Shown here in pieces: positions 18,506 through 28,554 of a DNA stretch of 64,000 nt. Position 1 is the first letter of the stretch, and every line of letters starts with the position of its first letter. The translations under genes and the position numbers were made by a program. Source of the DNA: Bacteroidota bacterium. GTDB lineage: Bacteria > Bacteroidota > Bacteroidia > AKYH767-A > OLB10. Location: positions 156,973-220,972 of the forward strand of contig JADKDR010000007.1 in NCBI GenBank assembly GCA_016714535.1, read 5' to 3'. The notes under the pieces were generated by a model that made no database searches, was not told the DNA's origin, and saw nothing but the letters and a program-made list of their open reading frames with translations.

Positions 18506-19180
18506 ATGAAGAAAAATTTTGCATTTTTAGTGTCAGCCCTTATGTTAACGGTTGGCACAATTATTCTAACCGGTTGTGGTGAAGATGATACTACTCCTCC
18601 GGTAATTACTTTGGTTGGTGATAATCCTTTATCATTAAGCCTTGGTGATAGCTATCAGGAAGAAGGAGCTACTGCAACGGACGATAAAGATGGTGATTTG
18701 ACCTCAAGTATAGTTATCACAGGTGCCGATGCAATTGATGAAGATCAGGTTGGTGCTTATAATGTTAACTATTCTGTAAGTGATGCTGCAGGTAATGTGG
18801 GTGATGCCATACGTGCAGTAAACGTAGTAAATGATGCGGAACCTTGGGCTGGAAGCTACACGGTAAAGGATACTTGCGGTGTTGATGCACTTGTTTTTAA
18901 TTATGCACAAACGGTAACAACTTCTACAGTGGTTAATAACCGCGTTAAGTTTAACAAATTTGCTGACTATTCAGGTAACACTGGCATTTATGCCAACATA
19001 AGTGGTAACGCTATAGATTTACCATCTCAAACTGCTACTGCCATCGGCAGTATGGGCGAAACACATACCTTCCAAGGTTCTGGCTTTAAAACTTCTAATG
19101 GCTTTGTATTAACCTATACAGATATCAATGTATCTCAAGGTGGTGCTTCTACTACATGTGTAGCACATTACACCAAGTAA
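18506..19180 (+). CDS. lipoprotein with DUF5011/HYR-like Ig domain
   Basis: A 224-residue lipoprotein; the lipobox is IILTGCG. The first half is the DUF5011 bacterial Ig domain (DTTPPVITLVGDNPLSLSLG, YQEEGATATDDKDGDLTS, VNYSVSDAAGNVGDA). The second half (AGSYTVKDTCG ... VKFNKFADYSGNTGIYANISGN) is a beta-rich domain shared with the next gene. Family knowledge: DUF5011 domains occur in surface proteins as spacers. The following gene (19289-19951) is a clear paralogue with the same two-domain order; a terminator stands between them, so each is probably transcribed separately. Confidence 0.75.
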   Translation: MKKNFAFLVSALMLTVGTIILTGCGEDDTTPPVITLVGDNPLSLSLGDSYQEEGATATDDKDGDLTSSIVITGADAIDEDQVGAYNVNYSVSDAAGNVGDAIRAVNVVNDAEPWAGSYTVKDTCGVDALVFNYAQTVTTSTVVNNRVKFNKFADYSGNTGIYANISGNAIDLPSQTATAIGSMGETHTFQGSGFKTSNGFVLTYTDINVSQGGASTTCVAHYTK

Positions 19181-19200
19181 TTTTTAGAAGATACCTGCTA

Positions 19201-19237
19201 AAAAAAAATGCTGCTTTATCGAGCAGCATTTTTTTTT
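19201..19237 (+). terminator. rho-independent terminator
   Basis: A 9-bp stem AATGCTGCT / AGCAGCATT with a TTATCG loop, preceded by an A-run and followed by a T-run to 19237, 21 bp after the stop of the DUF5011-type lipoprotein. Confidence 0.85.
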
Positions 19238-19288
19238 ACTCCATTTTTAATTTTTCTAAATATTTTTACGCCTCAAAAAAATTCAAAC

Positions 19289-19951
19289 ATGGAAAACCTT
19301 ACGCAAAAGAGCCTTATGTTAATAACCATTTTATGCATAGCCATGTGTTTTGGTTGTATAAAAAAAGATACTACGGAACCCGTTATCACCATTAAAGGTG
19401 ACAACCCTTACAATCAACAGTTAAATAGTGCATTCTATGACCCGGGAGCAACTGCCAGCGATAATAAAGATGGAGACCTCAGCAGCCAAATAAATACAAA
19501 CTCCTCTGTTAATTTTAATGTGCGAGGAACTTATTTTGTTAACTACAGCGTAGAAGATGCGGCCGGCAATTCGAACAATGCTGCTCGTAGAGTGAATGTG
19601 GTGAACGAAGTTGAAAACCTGGAAGGCACATACAGCGTAACAGATAGTTGCAATGGCTCTTTTTATGCCAATTATCAGCAAACTATAACAGCAGATAGTT
19701 ATAAAAACAAACGCATAGTGTTCAGCAAGTTTGCCAACTTTTACAATAACACGCAGATTTATGCAGATATCGTTGATGATGATATATATATTCCTAATCA
19801 ATTGGCATTCAATATAGGAGTGCAACTAGAAACGCATATTTTTGAAGGTCAAGGAAAAATTACTTCAACCGGAATGATAATTAATTACAAAGAACGATTA
19901 TCAAACGCACAAACATGGAATAACTGCGTTACACATCTTGTGAAGCAGTAA
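19289..19951 (+). CDS. lipoprotein with DUF5011-like Ig domain, paralogue
   Basis: A 220-residue lipoprotein with lipobox AMCFGC. It repeats the domain plan of the preceding gene: TTEPVITIKGDNPYNQQL, YDPGATASDNKDGDLSS, VNYSVEDAAGNSNNAARRVNVV, then the shared C-terminal domain (EGTYSVTDSCNG ... IVFSKFANFYNNTQIYADI). Divergence is high, so the duplication is old. Met at 19289 is chosen because it starts the signal peptide; the open frame reaches further back over the terminator. The SanA-like gene follows after 1 bp. Confidence 0.75.
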   Translation: MENLTQKSLMLITILCIAMCFGCIKKDTTEPVITIKGDNPYNQQLNSAFYDPGATASDNKDGDLSSQINTNSSVNFNVRGTYFVNYSVEDAAGNSNNAARRVNVVNEVENLEGTYSVTDSCNGSFYANYQQTITADSYKNKRIVFSKFANFYNNTQIYADIVDDDIYIPNQLAFNIGVQLETHIFEGQGKITSTGMIINYKERLSNAQTWNNCVTHLVKQ

Positions 19952-19952
19952 T

Positions 19953-20625
19953 ATGAAACTTTGGTTTTCCCGTTTATTACGTTATACACTTATCTTTTCA
20001 ATTGCTGTTTTTTTCTTTCTTCTTGGTTCAAACATTTATATAATAAAATCAACACGTAATCAGCTTACAAGTAATATTGAATTAACACCGCATTTTCACA
20101 CAGCCATTGTGCTTGGCACCAATCCCAACTTAAGTAATGGTTTGCCAAATCCTTATTTTACATTTCGCATGCAAGCAGCCTACACACTTTATAAAAAACA
20201 AAAAGGTGGACTTGCTAATTGTAAGTGGTGACAACAGCAGTAAGTTATACAATGAACCCGTTGCTATGCAACAAGCGTTAATAGCAGCAGGTATTCCTGA
20301 CAGTGCCATATTTCTTGACTATGCCGGATTAAGAACTTTTGATTCAATGGTACGTTTAAAAGAAATTTTTGGAATTGACAGCGCTATTGTTGTTTCACAA
20401 GAATTCCACAACCAACTTGCTGTGTTTATTGCAAATAAATTATCCATGCATGTAATCGGATATAATGCTGAAGATATTTCGCATAATTCAGATTTTAATA
20501 TCAACCTAAGAGAGTATCTTGCAAAATCAAAAGCACTAATTGATTTTTGGATTGGTGTTAATCCAAAATTCCGAGGAGAGCAGATTCCATTGCAACATCT
20601 AACTTGCAGAGCGAGTGCTGAATAA
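19953..20625 (+). CDS. SanA/ElyC-type DUF218 membrane protein, frameshifted at about 20206
   Basis: A DUF218 protein of the SanA/YdcF/ElyC group, implicated in envelope integrity and vancomycin sensitivity in Escherichia coli. One N-terminal membrane helix (about residues 9-30) is followed by the DUF218 fold: HTAIVLGTNPN, LLIVSGDNSSKLYNEPVAMQ, IPDSAIFLDYAGLRTFDSM, and a later block AIVVSQEFHNQLAVFIANKL. One extra G in AAAAAGGTGG near 20206 breaks the frame; removing it gives KKQKVDLLIVSGDN. Its 3' end overlaps the convergent M61 peptidase by 27 bp. Confidence 0.85.
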
Positions 20626-22335
20626 AAAGTTAGTTAACTTATTATCATTCATATTTGATCCTGCCTTGAGCTCATATCGCGAGAAATAAAAATTACTATC
20701 AGGAATTAGCTCTTTGGTAACCGGCCCTTGCATGAGATTAGCAACTTGCATCACCAACGTTTCTGCCTGTGCGCGATCCGAAATTTTTTCAAATGGATGG
20801 ACAACTGCAGTTGCTTTATTAGTTATAGAACTAATTATATCTTCTGCTGCTAAACCGGCCTTATCGGCCGGAGAATCTTCTATTACCTGCACCACCTTAT
20901 ACCCAACCGGATGTGCAACAAGTTTTGCTCCATAGCATGCTTCAATCATGTTTGAAGCTGGATATTCAACTATAGTGATTTCAAAATCTGTCAAAACTTT
21001 AAGTAAGTATTCGTAATAAGAAACAGGTTTGTCAATTATTTCTTTAAAAAGATAATTTATATCCTCACCTCCCAAACTTCTGCATACATGCAAAATATCC
21101 TGATGTTTGTAACCCACGCCCTTCAATGCAAAATCATTATAGAGTATTCGCATTACATCATCAAGCGATTTGGTTGCCTTCGTGTTTTTTATAATCAATA
21201 AATCAATTAACAACGCTATTAAAGAACCTTCGTCATATATTGATGTTTTGCGCCCTGGAACACCTGCAACATATCCATCGAGCCAAGTATCATATGAGCT
21301 TTCGCGTACCGAATAATTAATTCTTCCTGGATTGAGCATGTGCTTGTTAAGGCGGTCACTTACTTCTCTAAAATATTGTTCAAGGTTAAAATAGCCGCAG
21401 CGCAGCAAAAATAAATCGCCATAATAAGTGGTGAAACCTTCATATACATATCCGGTGTCAGCAAAATTTTCTTGATCATATTTATATGGCAACATTTGCG
21501 CTGGGCGCAATGTTTTTATGTTCCAAACGTGAAACAACTCATGAGATGCCACACCAACCAGTTCATTATACAACTCAGGCAAGTGAATATTTTGTGCCGG
21601 CCCAAGAGCCAGCACGGTTGATTTGGTATGCTCCACACCATGATAAAAAGTATGTGGTAATGCCAGTAGTATAAAATGATATGCGCTTACAGGGAAATGT
21701 TGCATCACATCCAACTGTAGTTGTGTGAATAATTTGAAATCCTTGATAACCTGACTCTCGTTTAACGTATGCGTGCCCCAAGAGTGAATGTAGAAGGCAA
21801 TGTTATTGCATTCATATTTCCATGTAGCAATTTGCGGAGCACAAAGAACCGGGCTGTCTACTAACTCATCATAATTATCTGCGCAATAGTTTTTTCCTTG
21901 TTGATTAAGAGAGGTGACAACTTTCCAATCAGGATTTATAGCTAATGATAGTGTAACAGGCAAATGCAAAAAACCATTTATATACATACAACAATGTATA
22001 GGGTTCACATACAAAATATCAGTACCGCTATAGCAAGCACCGGCATCCGGTTGAAAAGCAAAATATTTATAGGTTATGGTAATTGATTCTGTGTTACTGG
22101 TATCTATATACCACGAAGAGTGATCTGTCTTTTTGTATGTTATAGGTGCTCCATGAGAATTTTTAATCGACAAAGATTTTACGTTTTTTGCAAACATCCC
22201 CTTTTCATAGCGGCCTGGCCGCCAAACGGGAATGCAGATTTCCAGAGCGTCTGCATTAATTTCTTTAACATACATTTCAATATCTACAAAGTGTGTGTGA
22301 GGCTTAATAGCGCCTATTTTGTAATGTATTATCAT
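20599..22335 (-). CDS. M61 family aminopeptidase with PDZ domain
   Basis: A 578-residue peptidase of family M61 (glycyl aminopeptidase type). The N-terminal beta domain reads VWRPGRYEKGMFAKNV. The zinc site is HELFHVWN (His265, Glu266, His269) with the third ligand in GYVYEGFTTYYGD. A PDZ domain follows near residues 470-520 (KVVQVIEDSPADKAGL). No signal peptide is visible, so it is probably cytoplasmic. The start codon overlaps the mltG stop as ATGA, which indicates translational coupling. The 3' end overlaps the SanA-like gene by 27 bp on the other strand. Confidence 0.92.
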   Translation of the reverse strand: MIIHYKIGAIKPHTHFVDIEMYVKEINADALEICIPVWRPGRYEKGMFAKNVKSLSIKNSHGAPITYKKTDHSSWYIDTSNTESITITYKYFAFQPDAGACYSGTDILYVNPIHCCMYINGFLHLPVTLSLAINPDWKVVTSLNQQGKNYCADNYDELVDSPVLCAPQIATWKYECNNIAFYIHSWGTHTLNESQVIKDFKLFTQLQLDVMQHFPVSAYHFILLALPHTFYHGVEHTKSTVLALGPAQNIHLPELYNELVGVASHELFHVWNIKTLRPAQMLPYKYDQENFADTGYVYEGFTTYYGDLFLLRCGYFNLEQYFREVSDRLNKHMLNPGRINYSVRESSYDTWLDGYVAGVPGRKTSIYDEGSLIALLIDLLIIKNTKATKSLDDVMRILYNDFALKGVGYKHQDILHVCRSLGGEDINYLFKEIIDKPVSYYEYLLKVLTDFEITIVEYPASNMIEACYGAKLVAHPVGYKVVQVIEDSPADKAGLAAEDIISSITNKATAVVHPFEKISDRAQAETLVMQVANLMQGPVTKELIPDSNFYFSRYELKAGSNMNDNKLTNFLFSTRSAS

Positions 22336-23359
22336 CGTTTGATGTTCATTTTATCTAGTGCTTGCTGATAGCGTCTGGCATTGGCTTCATGTTCGCTATT
22401 GGTAATGGCAAAATTAGAGTAACCCGACAAATCTTCTTTAGCACAAAAGAAAATATAATCATGCCTGGAGTAATTAAGCACCGCATCAATGGTACTTATA
22501 TCAGGAATACATATTGGCCCCGGAGGAATACCTGCATACTTATATGTATTGTAAGGCGACTCCACCAGTTTATCTGCATTGAGTACTCTGCGAATTTCGA
22601 AATTCTTTAATGCAAACTTTAGTGTTGGATCTGCTTCCAGGGGAATTCCCTTTTTTATTCGGTTAATATAAACGCCTGCTATGATGGGCTTATCAGTTGC
22701 CATGTGAGTTTCTTCCTGCACAATGGAAGCAATGGTAGTGATTTCTGAATACGATAAATTTAATTCTTCGGCCTGGCTTTTCGCTTATCATTCCAAAATG
22801 ATTTATATTCACGTGCCATGCGTTTTACAAACCCTTCGGTAGTGGTATTCCAATACATCTCGTAGGTATTGGGTATAAACATCGAAATAAAATTCTGGCT
22901 ATTAAATCCATATTGGGAAGCAGTAGCACTATCAGCTAAATAGCTGAAAAGCGAAGTACTATCAGCCTCTAATTGTGCTGCTATGCGTCCGGCAAGTAAT
23001 TCTACTGTGCGTATATTATTAAAGGTTACCTTCAATGGTTCCTGAACGCCTGCACGCAGTAGATTAACAATTTGCTCATTGGTCATGTCCTTTTTTATTT
23101 TGTAGCATCCTGGCCTAACCTTACCAATATACTTCTTTTTATTAGCCAGCCACTTAAAAGCATCTAAGTCCTTTATTATGTTTTGCTCACTTGCAGCTCG
23201 CACTACGTCCTCAAAACTGCTGCCTGTTTTTATGTACAACATTTTTTGAGCTTCGCTAAAACCAGTGTTTTTATTATACACATAATTCATGGCAAAATAG
23301 GCAACCCCTGCACCTGCCAATAACAATGCGACTATAAAAATTCTAACAATCCACTTCAT
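22332..23359 (-). CDS. mltG: endolytic transglycosylase MltG, frameshifted near 22771
   Basis: Inner-membrane lytic transglycosylase that cuts nascent peptidoglycan and ends glycan strands. One membrane helix (IVRIFIVALLLAGAGVAYFAM) is followed by a LysM-like part (GSSFEDVVRAASEQNII, LRAGVQEPLKVTFNNIRT) and the catalytic YceG region (FIPNTYEMYWNTT, then in the other frame IASIVQEETHMATDKPIIAGVYINRI with the catalytic Glu, and a final PGPICIPDISTIDAVL). One missing G near 22771 breaks the frame. Met at 23359 is chosen because a -7 box lies at 23384-23391, upstream of it but overlapping an earlier Met codon. Confidence 0.92.
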
Positions 23360-23383
23360 ACTTCTTAACAGTAAATATTTGCG

Positions 23384-23391
23384 CAAAGCTA
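23384..23391 (-). promoter_or_regulatory. candidate -7 promoter box of mltG
   Basis: The minus strand reads TAGCTTTG, 24 bp before the ATG at 23359. It overlaps the alternative Met codon at 23386 and so argues for the later start. Confidence 0.45.
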
Positions 23392-23475
23392 AAAATCAAT
23401 TGCAAGTAAATTTATTAGCACTACTGCATTAACAATTAAATTTTTACTTTAGACAACTCAAATTACTATTGAACA

Positions 23476-25374
23476 ATGGCTAAATTTCATATTGAAACTG
23501 CATCAGAATATGACCTTTCTTACAAAGAAAGTATAGAAAATCCCGAAAAATTTTGGGATAGTATAGCTGACAATTTCGCCTGGAGCGAAAGATGGGATAA
23601 AACACTTGAATGGAATTTTACTGAGCCGAGTGTAAAATGGTTTCTTAATGGGAAGTTGAACATTACTGAAAACTGTATTGACCGCCATCTACCTAAACAC
23701 GCTGATAAAATTGCCATACACTGGGAGCCAAATGATATTAATGAAAATGGAAAATCACTCACCTATCAGCAGTTGAGCGATGAAGTGTGTCGCATGTCAA
23801 ACGTTTTTAAACAACATGGTGTTGTTAAAGGTGACCGTATATGTTTGTACATGCCCATGATACCCGATCTGGCAATCGCAGTATTAGCCTGCGCCCGCAT
23901 TGGTGCTGTGCACTCTATTGTGTTTGGTGGATTTTCGGCACAGTCGCTTGCCGACCGCATCAATGATGCCCAATGCAAATTGGTAGTTACCAGTGATTTT
24001 ATACGCAGAGGAGCTAAGGAAATTCCTGCCAAGGCAGTAGTTGATCAGGCATTGATTAATTGCCCGGGTGTTGCAACTGTGCTTGTGGCCAAATGCAGCA
24101 CAACCGAAGTAGCTATGCAAGCCAATCGCGATTTATGGTTGCATGATGTAATGCCCATGCAATCAACAGTATGTGCGCCCGAACCTATGGATAGCGAAGA
24201 CCTCCTGTTTATTTTATACACCAGTGGCAGCACAGGCAAGCCCAAGGGAGTGGTTCATACCTGCGGTGGATACATGGTTTATGCAGGGTATAGTTTTAAA
24301 AATGTTTTTCAATACGCTACCAACGATGTTTACTGGTGTACTGCTGATATAGGCTGGATAACAGGGCATACCTATTTTGTTTATGGCCCTTTGCTAAATG
24401 CAGCTACCATGGTCATGTTTGAAGGTGTTCCTAATTTTCCGGATGCCGGAAGATTTTGGCATGTGATAGATAAATATAAAGTAACACAATTCTACACTGC
24501 ACCTACTGCTATTCGCTCGCTAATGGCTTGTGGCGATGCGTGGGTGGCTCCATACAATTTATCTTCCTTAAAAATTCTTGGAACTGTAGGTGAACCAATT
24601 AACGAAGAAGCATGGCAATGGTATCACCAACTAATAGGTAAAGACCGTTGCCCCATAGTGGATACCTGGTGGCAAACTGAAACCGGGGGAATAATGATAA
24701 CCTCCTTACCCAATATCAATGAACAAAAACCTGCGCATGCAGGTTTTCCATTACCCGGCATTCAACCTGTACTATTGGATAATGATGGAAAAGAAATTAT
24801 CGGGAATAATGTTGAAGGATATCTGTGTGTAAAATTTCCGTGGCCATCCATATTGCGAAGCACATATGGTGATCATGAACGGTGCCGTCAAACCTACTTT
24901 GCAAACTATGCCGGATATTACTTTACTGGTGATGGCGCGCGCAGAGATGCGCATGGCTTGTATCGCATAATTGGCAGGGTGGATGATGTAATTAATGTAT
25001 CGGGCCACCGCATAGGTACTGCCGAAGTTGAAAATGCCATTAACGAAAGTATATATATTGTAGAATCGGCTGTGGTAGGTTACCCACATGATATTAAAGG
25101 ACAAGGCATTTATGCCTTTGTCATTTTGCAACAAGCCAATGTTAACCCAGACCTTATACTTAGTGATGTAAACGAGGTGGTTAGCAACATAATAGGCAAG
25201 CTTGCCAAGCCCGATAAAATACAAATTGTTAGTGGCTTACCAAAAACACGAAGTGGTAAAATTATGCGCAGAATTCTTCGCAAAATAGCCGAAGGTGATA
25301 CAAGCAATCTGGGAGATACCTCTACCCTGCTTGACCCTGCCGTAGTGGAACAAATAAAAAAGGGTGCTATATAA
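23476..25374 (+). CDS. acs: acetyl-CoA synthetase (AMP-forming)
   Basis: Makes acetyl-CoA from acetate, ATP and CoA in the cytoplasm by way of acetyl-AMP. A 632-residue, full-length ANL-superfamily enzyme: N-terminal WSERWDKTLEWNF, A3 P-loop ILYTSGSTGKPKGVVH, A4/A5 region VDTWWQTETGGIMI with LPGIQPVLLD, GDGARRDAHGLYRIIGRVDDVINVSGHRI, and the C-terminal PKTRSGKIMRRILRK with the Lys that is acetylated for control in known Acs. It is divergent from mltG with an intergenic gap of about 115 bp. A possible -7 box TACTTTAG lies at 23445-23452. Confidence 0.97.
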   Translation: MAKFHIETASEYDLSYKESIENPEKFWDSIADNFAWSERWDKTLEWNFTEPSVKWFLNGKLNITENCIDRHLPKHADKIAIHWEPNDINENGKSLTYQQLSDEVCRMSNVFKQHGVVKGDRICLYMPMIPDLAIAVLACARIGAVHSIVFGGFSAQSLADRINDAQCKLVVTSDFIRRGAKEIPAKAVVDQALINCPGVATVLVAKCSTTEVAMQANRDLWLHDVMPMQSTVCAPEPMDSEDLLFILYTSGSTGKPKGVVHTCGGYMVYAGYSFKNVFQYATNDVYWCTADIGWITGHTYFVYGPLLNAATMVMFEGVPNFPDAGRFWHVIDKYKVTQFYTAPTAIRSLMACGDAWVAPYNLSSLKILGTVGEPINEEAWQWYHQLIGKDRCPIVDTWWQTETGGIMITSLPNINEQKPAHAGFPLPGIQPVLLDNDGKEIIGNNVEGYLCVKFPWPSILRSTYGDHERCRQTYFANYAGYYFTGDGARRDAHGLYRIIGRVDDVINVSGHRIGTAEVENAINESIYIVESAVVGYPHDIKGQGIYAFVILQQANVNPDLILSDVNEVVSNIIGKLAKPDKIQIVSGLPKTRSGKIMRRILRKIAEGDTSNLGDTSTLLDPAVVEQIKKGAI

Positions 25375-25444
25375 ATTGAATTCAAAAATCCCTTTCATTC
25401 TTTTCTCTGATTTTTAATTTTGCGTCCTATTCTTTGAAAAACTA

Positions 25445-26351
25445 ATGACCGAACAATTTCGCGAAACACTTTTAATACTCATCACCACGCCCATTTATAT
25501 TGTGGTTATTGGCAGTGAGATTTTATTAAGTTATTTCCAACATAAAAAAATTTTATACAATAAAAGGAACTTTCACAAACCTCTACCTGATGTTGCTTAA
25601 CATGGGACTTGATATTATTACGAGAGGATCAGCCTGGCTATTCTTACCTACTTTTATGAGTTTCATTTTTTTTCGATATCCAATGTCATTCTATATTGGA
25701 TTGTTTTATTAATTGTTGAAGATTTTGCCTACTACCTGCTTCATTACCTGGATCATCATTCCCGCTTTTTTTGGGCAGTACATGTTACCCACCACAGCAG
25801 TGACGAGTATAATCTTACCGTTGGTTTTCGTGCTAGTGTGTTGCAGCCTTTGTACCGTTTTATCTTTTTATTCCCCTTGCACTAGTGGGCTTTCAGCCAC
25901 TCGATATTTTTTTATTTATGCAGCTACACAAATTTATGGCATATTAGTACACACACAGCTTATTGGAAAACTAGGATGGTTGGAATACGTGTTTTGTACA
26001 CCAAGCAATCACCGGGTGCATCATGCAAGCAATGTTCAATATCTTGACAAAAATATGGGTATGGTATTTATAATTTGGGACAGGCTGTTTGGAACCTACA
26101 AAGACGAAGAAACCAATAAACCCATAGAATATGGTCTTACTAAAAAAGTAGAACATCAAAATGCTCTTACGCTAATTTTTCATGAGTGGATACAAATAGC
26201 AAAAGATGTGATGCAAAAAGGGATGACGTTGAAAGATAAGCTAGGTTATCTTTTTGCTGCCCCGGGCTGGAGCCATGATGGCAGTAGCAAAACATCCAAA
26301 CAATTGCAAAGGGACTATTACTATCAGCTGCAAGAGGAAAGAAAAAAGTAA
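25445..26351 (+). CDS. sterol-desaturase/fatty-acid-hydroxylase-type membrane enzyme, multiply frameshifted
   Basis: A di-iron membrane oxygenase of the fatty acid hydroxylase superfamily. The His clusters are visible in successive frames: LLHYLDHHSRFFWAVHVTHHSS, then HRVHHASN. The rest (NMGMVFIIWDRLFGTYKDE, EYGLTKKVEHQN) also matches. The start is ATG at 25445 (MTEQFRETLLILITTP). Four breaks are needed: near 25550 (run of seven A), 25700, 25876 and 25920. With them repaired the protein is about 300 residues, normal for the family. The concentration of breaks is striking, so either the local sequence is poor or the gene is decaying. The Nudix gene follows after 1 bp. Confidence 0.75.
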
Positions 26352-26352
26352 G

Positions 26353-26757
26353 ATGTTCAACATTCGGGTATATGGTCTACTTATTAACGAGCAAAACGAA
26401 ATCATGTTGGTACAAGAATCCTACGCAGGGCGCAGGTTTACCAAATTCCCTGGTGGAGGTCTTGAATTTGGCGAAGGTACCATTGAGTGTGTGGTTAGAG
26501 AATTTAAAGAGGAATTTGGAATTGCTATAAGCGTAAAATCACATTTTTATACAACTGATTTTTTTCAACCAAGTGCTTTCGATGCCCAACAACAGATAAT
26601 CAGCATTTACTATTTATTACAACCAATGGCACAACCCTGTCCTACTGCTGCTTTGGTAGATGATGTGCAGATTCAATGGAAAAGTCTGCGTTTGCTGAAT
26701 ACGAATGATGTTACTTTTCCTATTGACAAAGAGGTGGTTAAGCTACTCATACAATAA
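26353..26757 (+). CDS. Nudix hydrolase
   Basis: A 134-residue Nudix protein. The Nudix box GGGLEFGEGTIECVVREF-KEEFGI contains the required G-x5-E-x7-RE-x2-EE-x-G residues for binding metal and cleaving a nucleoside diphosphate linked to another group. The N-terminus (MFNIRVYGLLINEQNEIMLVQES) is typical of MutT-like enzymes. The substrate is not predictable. It starts 1 bp after the desaturase-like gene and is probably translated from the same message. Confidence 0.9.
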   Translation: MFNIRVYGLLINEQNEIMLVQESYAGRRFTKFPGGGLEFGEGTIECVVREFKEEFGIAISVKSHFYTTDFFQPSAFDAQQQIISIYYLLQPMAQPCPTAALVDDVQIQWKSLRLLNTNDVTFPIDKEVVKLLIQ

Positions 26758-26944
26758 ACTAAGCCCCGCCAAAAAGCTAATTCATTGTTAAAACAACTTC
26801 GGCCTGCACTTATTGCTGAATCATGACACTTATCAATCCAAATTTAGCATTCATAAATTGCTATCTTATGACTGAAAGATAACGCTGCATCTTTACATCA
26901 CTAAATCAGGAATAGTAAATAGCAAATTTAAAAACCATCACACT

Positions 26945-27151
26945 ATGAAAAAGCTAAAATCAATCTCCTTCGTTTCACTAGTAGCAATCATCATTCTATG
27001 CACAACTCTTGCACTAGCGATGTTTAATATGAATGCTTCTACCTCTGCCGAGGAATCGCAACTGCCAGTACGAGCCATAATCCTGGCGGCAATTAATGTG
27101 GTCTTCTTTTTAATAGTAAGCGGCACATCACTTAGTTTTAAGAAAAGCTAA
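26945..27151 (+). CDS. small two-helix membrane protein
   Basis: A 68-residue protein with two hydrophobic stretches (residues about 8-26, SFVSLVAIIILCTTLALAMF, and 43-61, AIILAAINVVFFLIVSG) joined by a short polar loop with STSAEESQ. The Lys-rich N-terminus suggests an insertion signal. No family recognised. It stands alone, 187 bp after the Nudix gene. Confidence 0.5.
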   Translation: MKKLKSISFVSLVAIIILCTTLALAMFNMNASTSAEESQLPVRAIILAAINVVFFLIVSGTSLSFKKS

Positions 27152-27274
27152 TCATCATTTATTTGTTTTCTATATACATGCAGGTATTTTTATAACAGAA
27201 AATGCCTGCATTCCTTTTTAGTTAAGAACTCACAGTCATTTGCCCCGTTTTACCATATTTGCGCTCTTATAAAA

Positions 27275-27937
27275 ATGAATGGGCAATCTTGCAAAAAAAT
27301 TCTGACAACTTTTTACAAACCTATTGTAAAGTGGTATTTGCAAAAGCCCCGGCTTTACACCTATCGTGGCTTAGAAATAATCGTGCGTCCCGGTGTTTTT
27401 CATCCGGGTTTTTTTTATTCAACCAAATTACTTTTAAAACATTTGGAAGGCCTCGACCTTTTTCAAAAAAGAATTTTGGAGTTAGGTTGTGGCAGTGGGT
27501 TAATTTCGTGTGTGCTAGCTAAAAAAGGTGGCATTGTAACCGCGACCGACATTAGCAAAACTGCGTTAGCCAATACCATTGAAAATGCGCAACGCAATCA
27601 TGTTGTTATTGAAGCAAAATATAGCGACTTGTTTAGCAACATAGGCAATCAGGAATTTGACTTCATAGTCATTAATCCTCCTTACTACAAAGGGAACCAA
27701 ACCACTGATGAAAGCTTTGCATGGTATGCGGGAATGCTTCTTGAATATTTTCAGCAACTTTTTGTTCAGCTTAAGGTCAACCTTAAGCATTCACAATGTA
27801 TAATGATACTGAACGATGCTTGTGACTTAAACTTTATTGCTGCTCAAGCTAAACGTAACGGGTTAAATCTTAACCTGCTTAAAGTGCATAAATTGACTAC
27901 TGAAGAAAATTATATTTACTCGATACAGTATGCGTAA
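27275..27937 (+). CDS. class I SAM-dependent methyltransferase, NPPY type
   Basis: A 220-residue methyltransferase. Motif I is ILELGCGSGLISC, motif II region VTATDISKTAL, and motif IV DFIVINPPYYKG. The NPPY motif belongs to enzymes that methylate amide or exocyclic amino nitrogens, such as PrmC/HemK and N6-adenine methyltransferases. The protein lacks PrmC's N-terminal helical domain, so its target is unknown. It ends at a GC-rich hairpin shared with the convergent Hsp20 gene. Confidence 0.85.
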   Translation: MNGQSCKKILTTFYKPIVKWYLQKPRLYTYRGLEIIVRPGVFHPGFFYSTKLLLKHLEGLDLFQKRILELGCGSGLISCVLAKKGGIVTATDISKTALANTIENAQRNHVVIEAKYSDLFSNIGNQEFDFIVINPPYYKGNQTTDESFAWYAGMLLEYFQQLFVQLKVNLKHSQCIMILNDACDLNFIAAQAKRNGLNLNLLKVHKLTTEENYIYSIQYA

Positions 27938-27938
27938 C

Positions 27939-27972
27939 GAAAGAGGGGCACCTGTCAGTGCCCCTTGCTTTC
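27939..27972. terminator. hairpin between convergent genes
   Basis: A perfect 8-bp stem AGGGGCAC / GTGCCCCT (27944-27951, 27958-27965) with a CTGTCA loop, partly extended by GAAAG/CTTTC. The T-tracts on both sides are weak, so terminator activity is likely but not certain. Confidence 0.55.
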
Positions 27973-28008
27973 AAAAAAACTACCCCTAAAACAAATCTTT
28001 AATTTTTA

Positions 28009-28458
28009 TTAAGCTACCTTAATCTCAGTTGCAGGCTTTGGTTTTGCTGCTTCCACCTTGGGCAAACTGATTGTTAACAAGCCATTCTCATAAGAAGCTG
28101 TTATGTCATTTTGTGTTACTTGCTCAGGCAAATTGAAACTGCGCTTGAATGAGTTATAAACAAACTCCTTACGCGAATACGAAGTTCCCTTCTGCTCTGA
28201 TTCCCTTTTTACCTCTGCACTGATGCTTAGTACATTGTTGTCAACATTGATTTTAAAATCTTCCTTTTTTAAGCCGGGTGCTGCCAATTCAATTCTGAAT
28301 CCATTATCCGTTTCAGAAATGTTGACTGCCGGAACCGTGTTGCGTGCATAATTTGTAGAGATGAAATCTTCCATTAAGTCATTGAAGAATCCGTTAAAAT
28401 ACGGTACACGATCTAATGCGTTGGCTACTGCCTTTTGGTTTAATTTTACTAGTGTCAT
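28009..28458 (-). CDS. small heat-shock protein, Hsp20/alpha-crystallin family
   Basis: A 149-residue ATP-independent holdase. The alpha-crystallin domain spans about residues 38-135: VNISETDNGFRIELAAPGLKKEDFKINVDNNVLSISAEVK, SRKEFVYNSFKRSFNLPE, ENGLLTISLPK. The A-x-x-x-NGvL signature is ASYENGLL. Met at 28458 is the family start; a further upstream Met at 28551 would add unlike sequence. The upstream region carries a sigma-54-like motif and an 18-bp perfect palindrome, both possible stress-control sites. Confidence 0.93.
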   Translation of the reverse strand: MTLVKLNQKAVANALDRVPYFNGFFNDLMEDFISTNYARNTVPAVNISETDNGFRIELAAPGLKKEDFKINVDNNVLSISAEVKRESEQKGTSYSRKEFVYNSFKRSFNLPEQVTQNDITASYENGLLTISLPKVEAAKPKPATEIKVA

Positions 28459-28554
28459 TTTGTTTTTATTTTTTATTAATTGTTTAACTTTTGAATGCAA
28501 CAGGATATTTTTTAAACTTAATCTGCTTTCTCCTGCAATAATACCTGGCATGCA

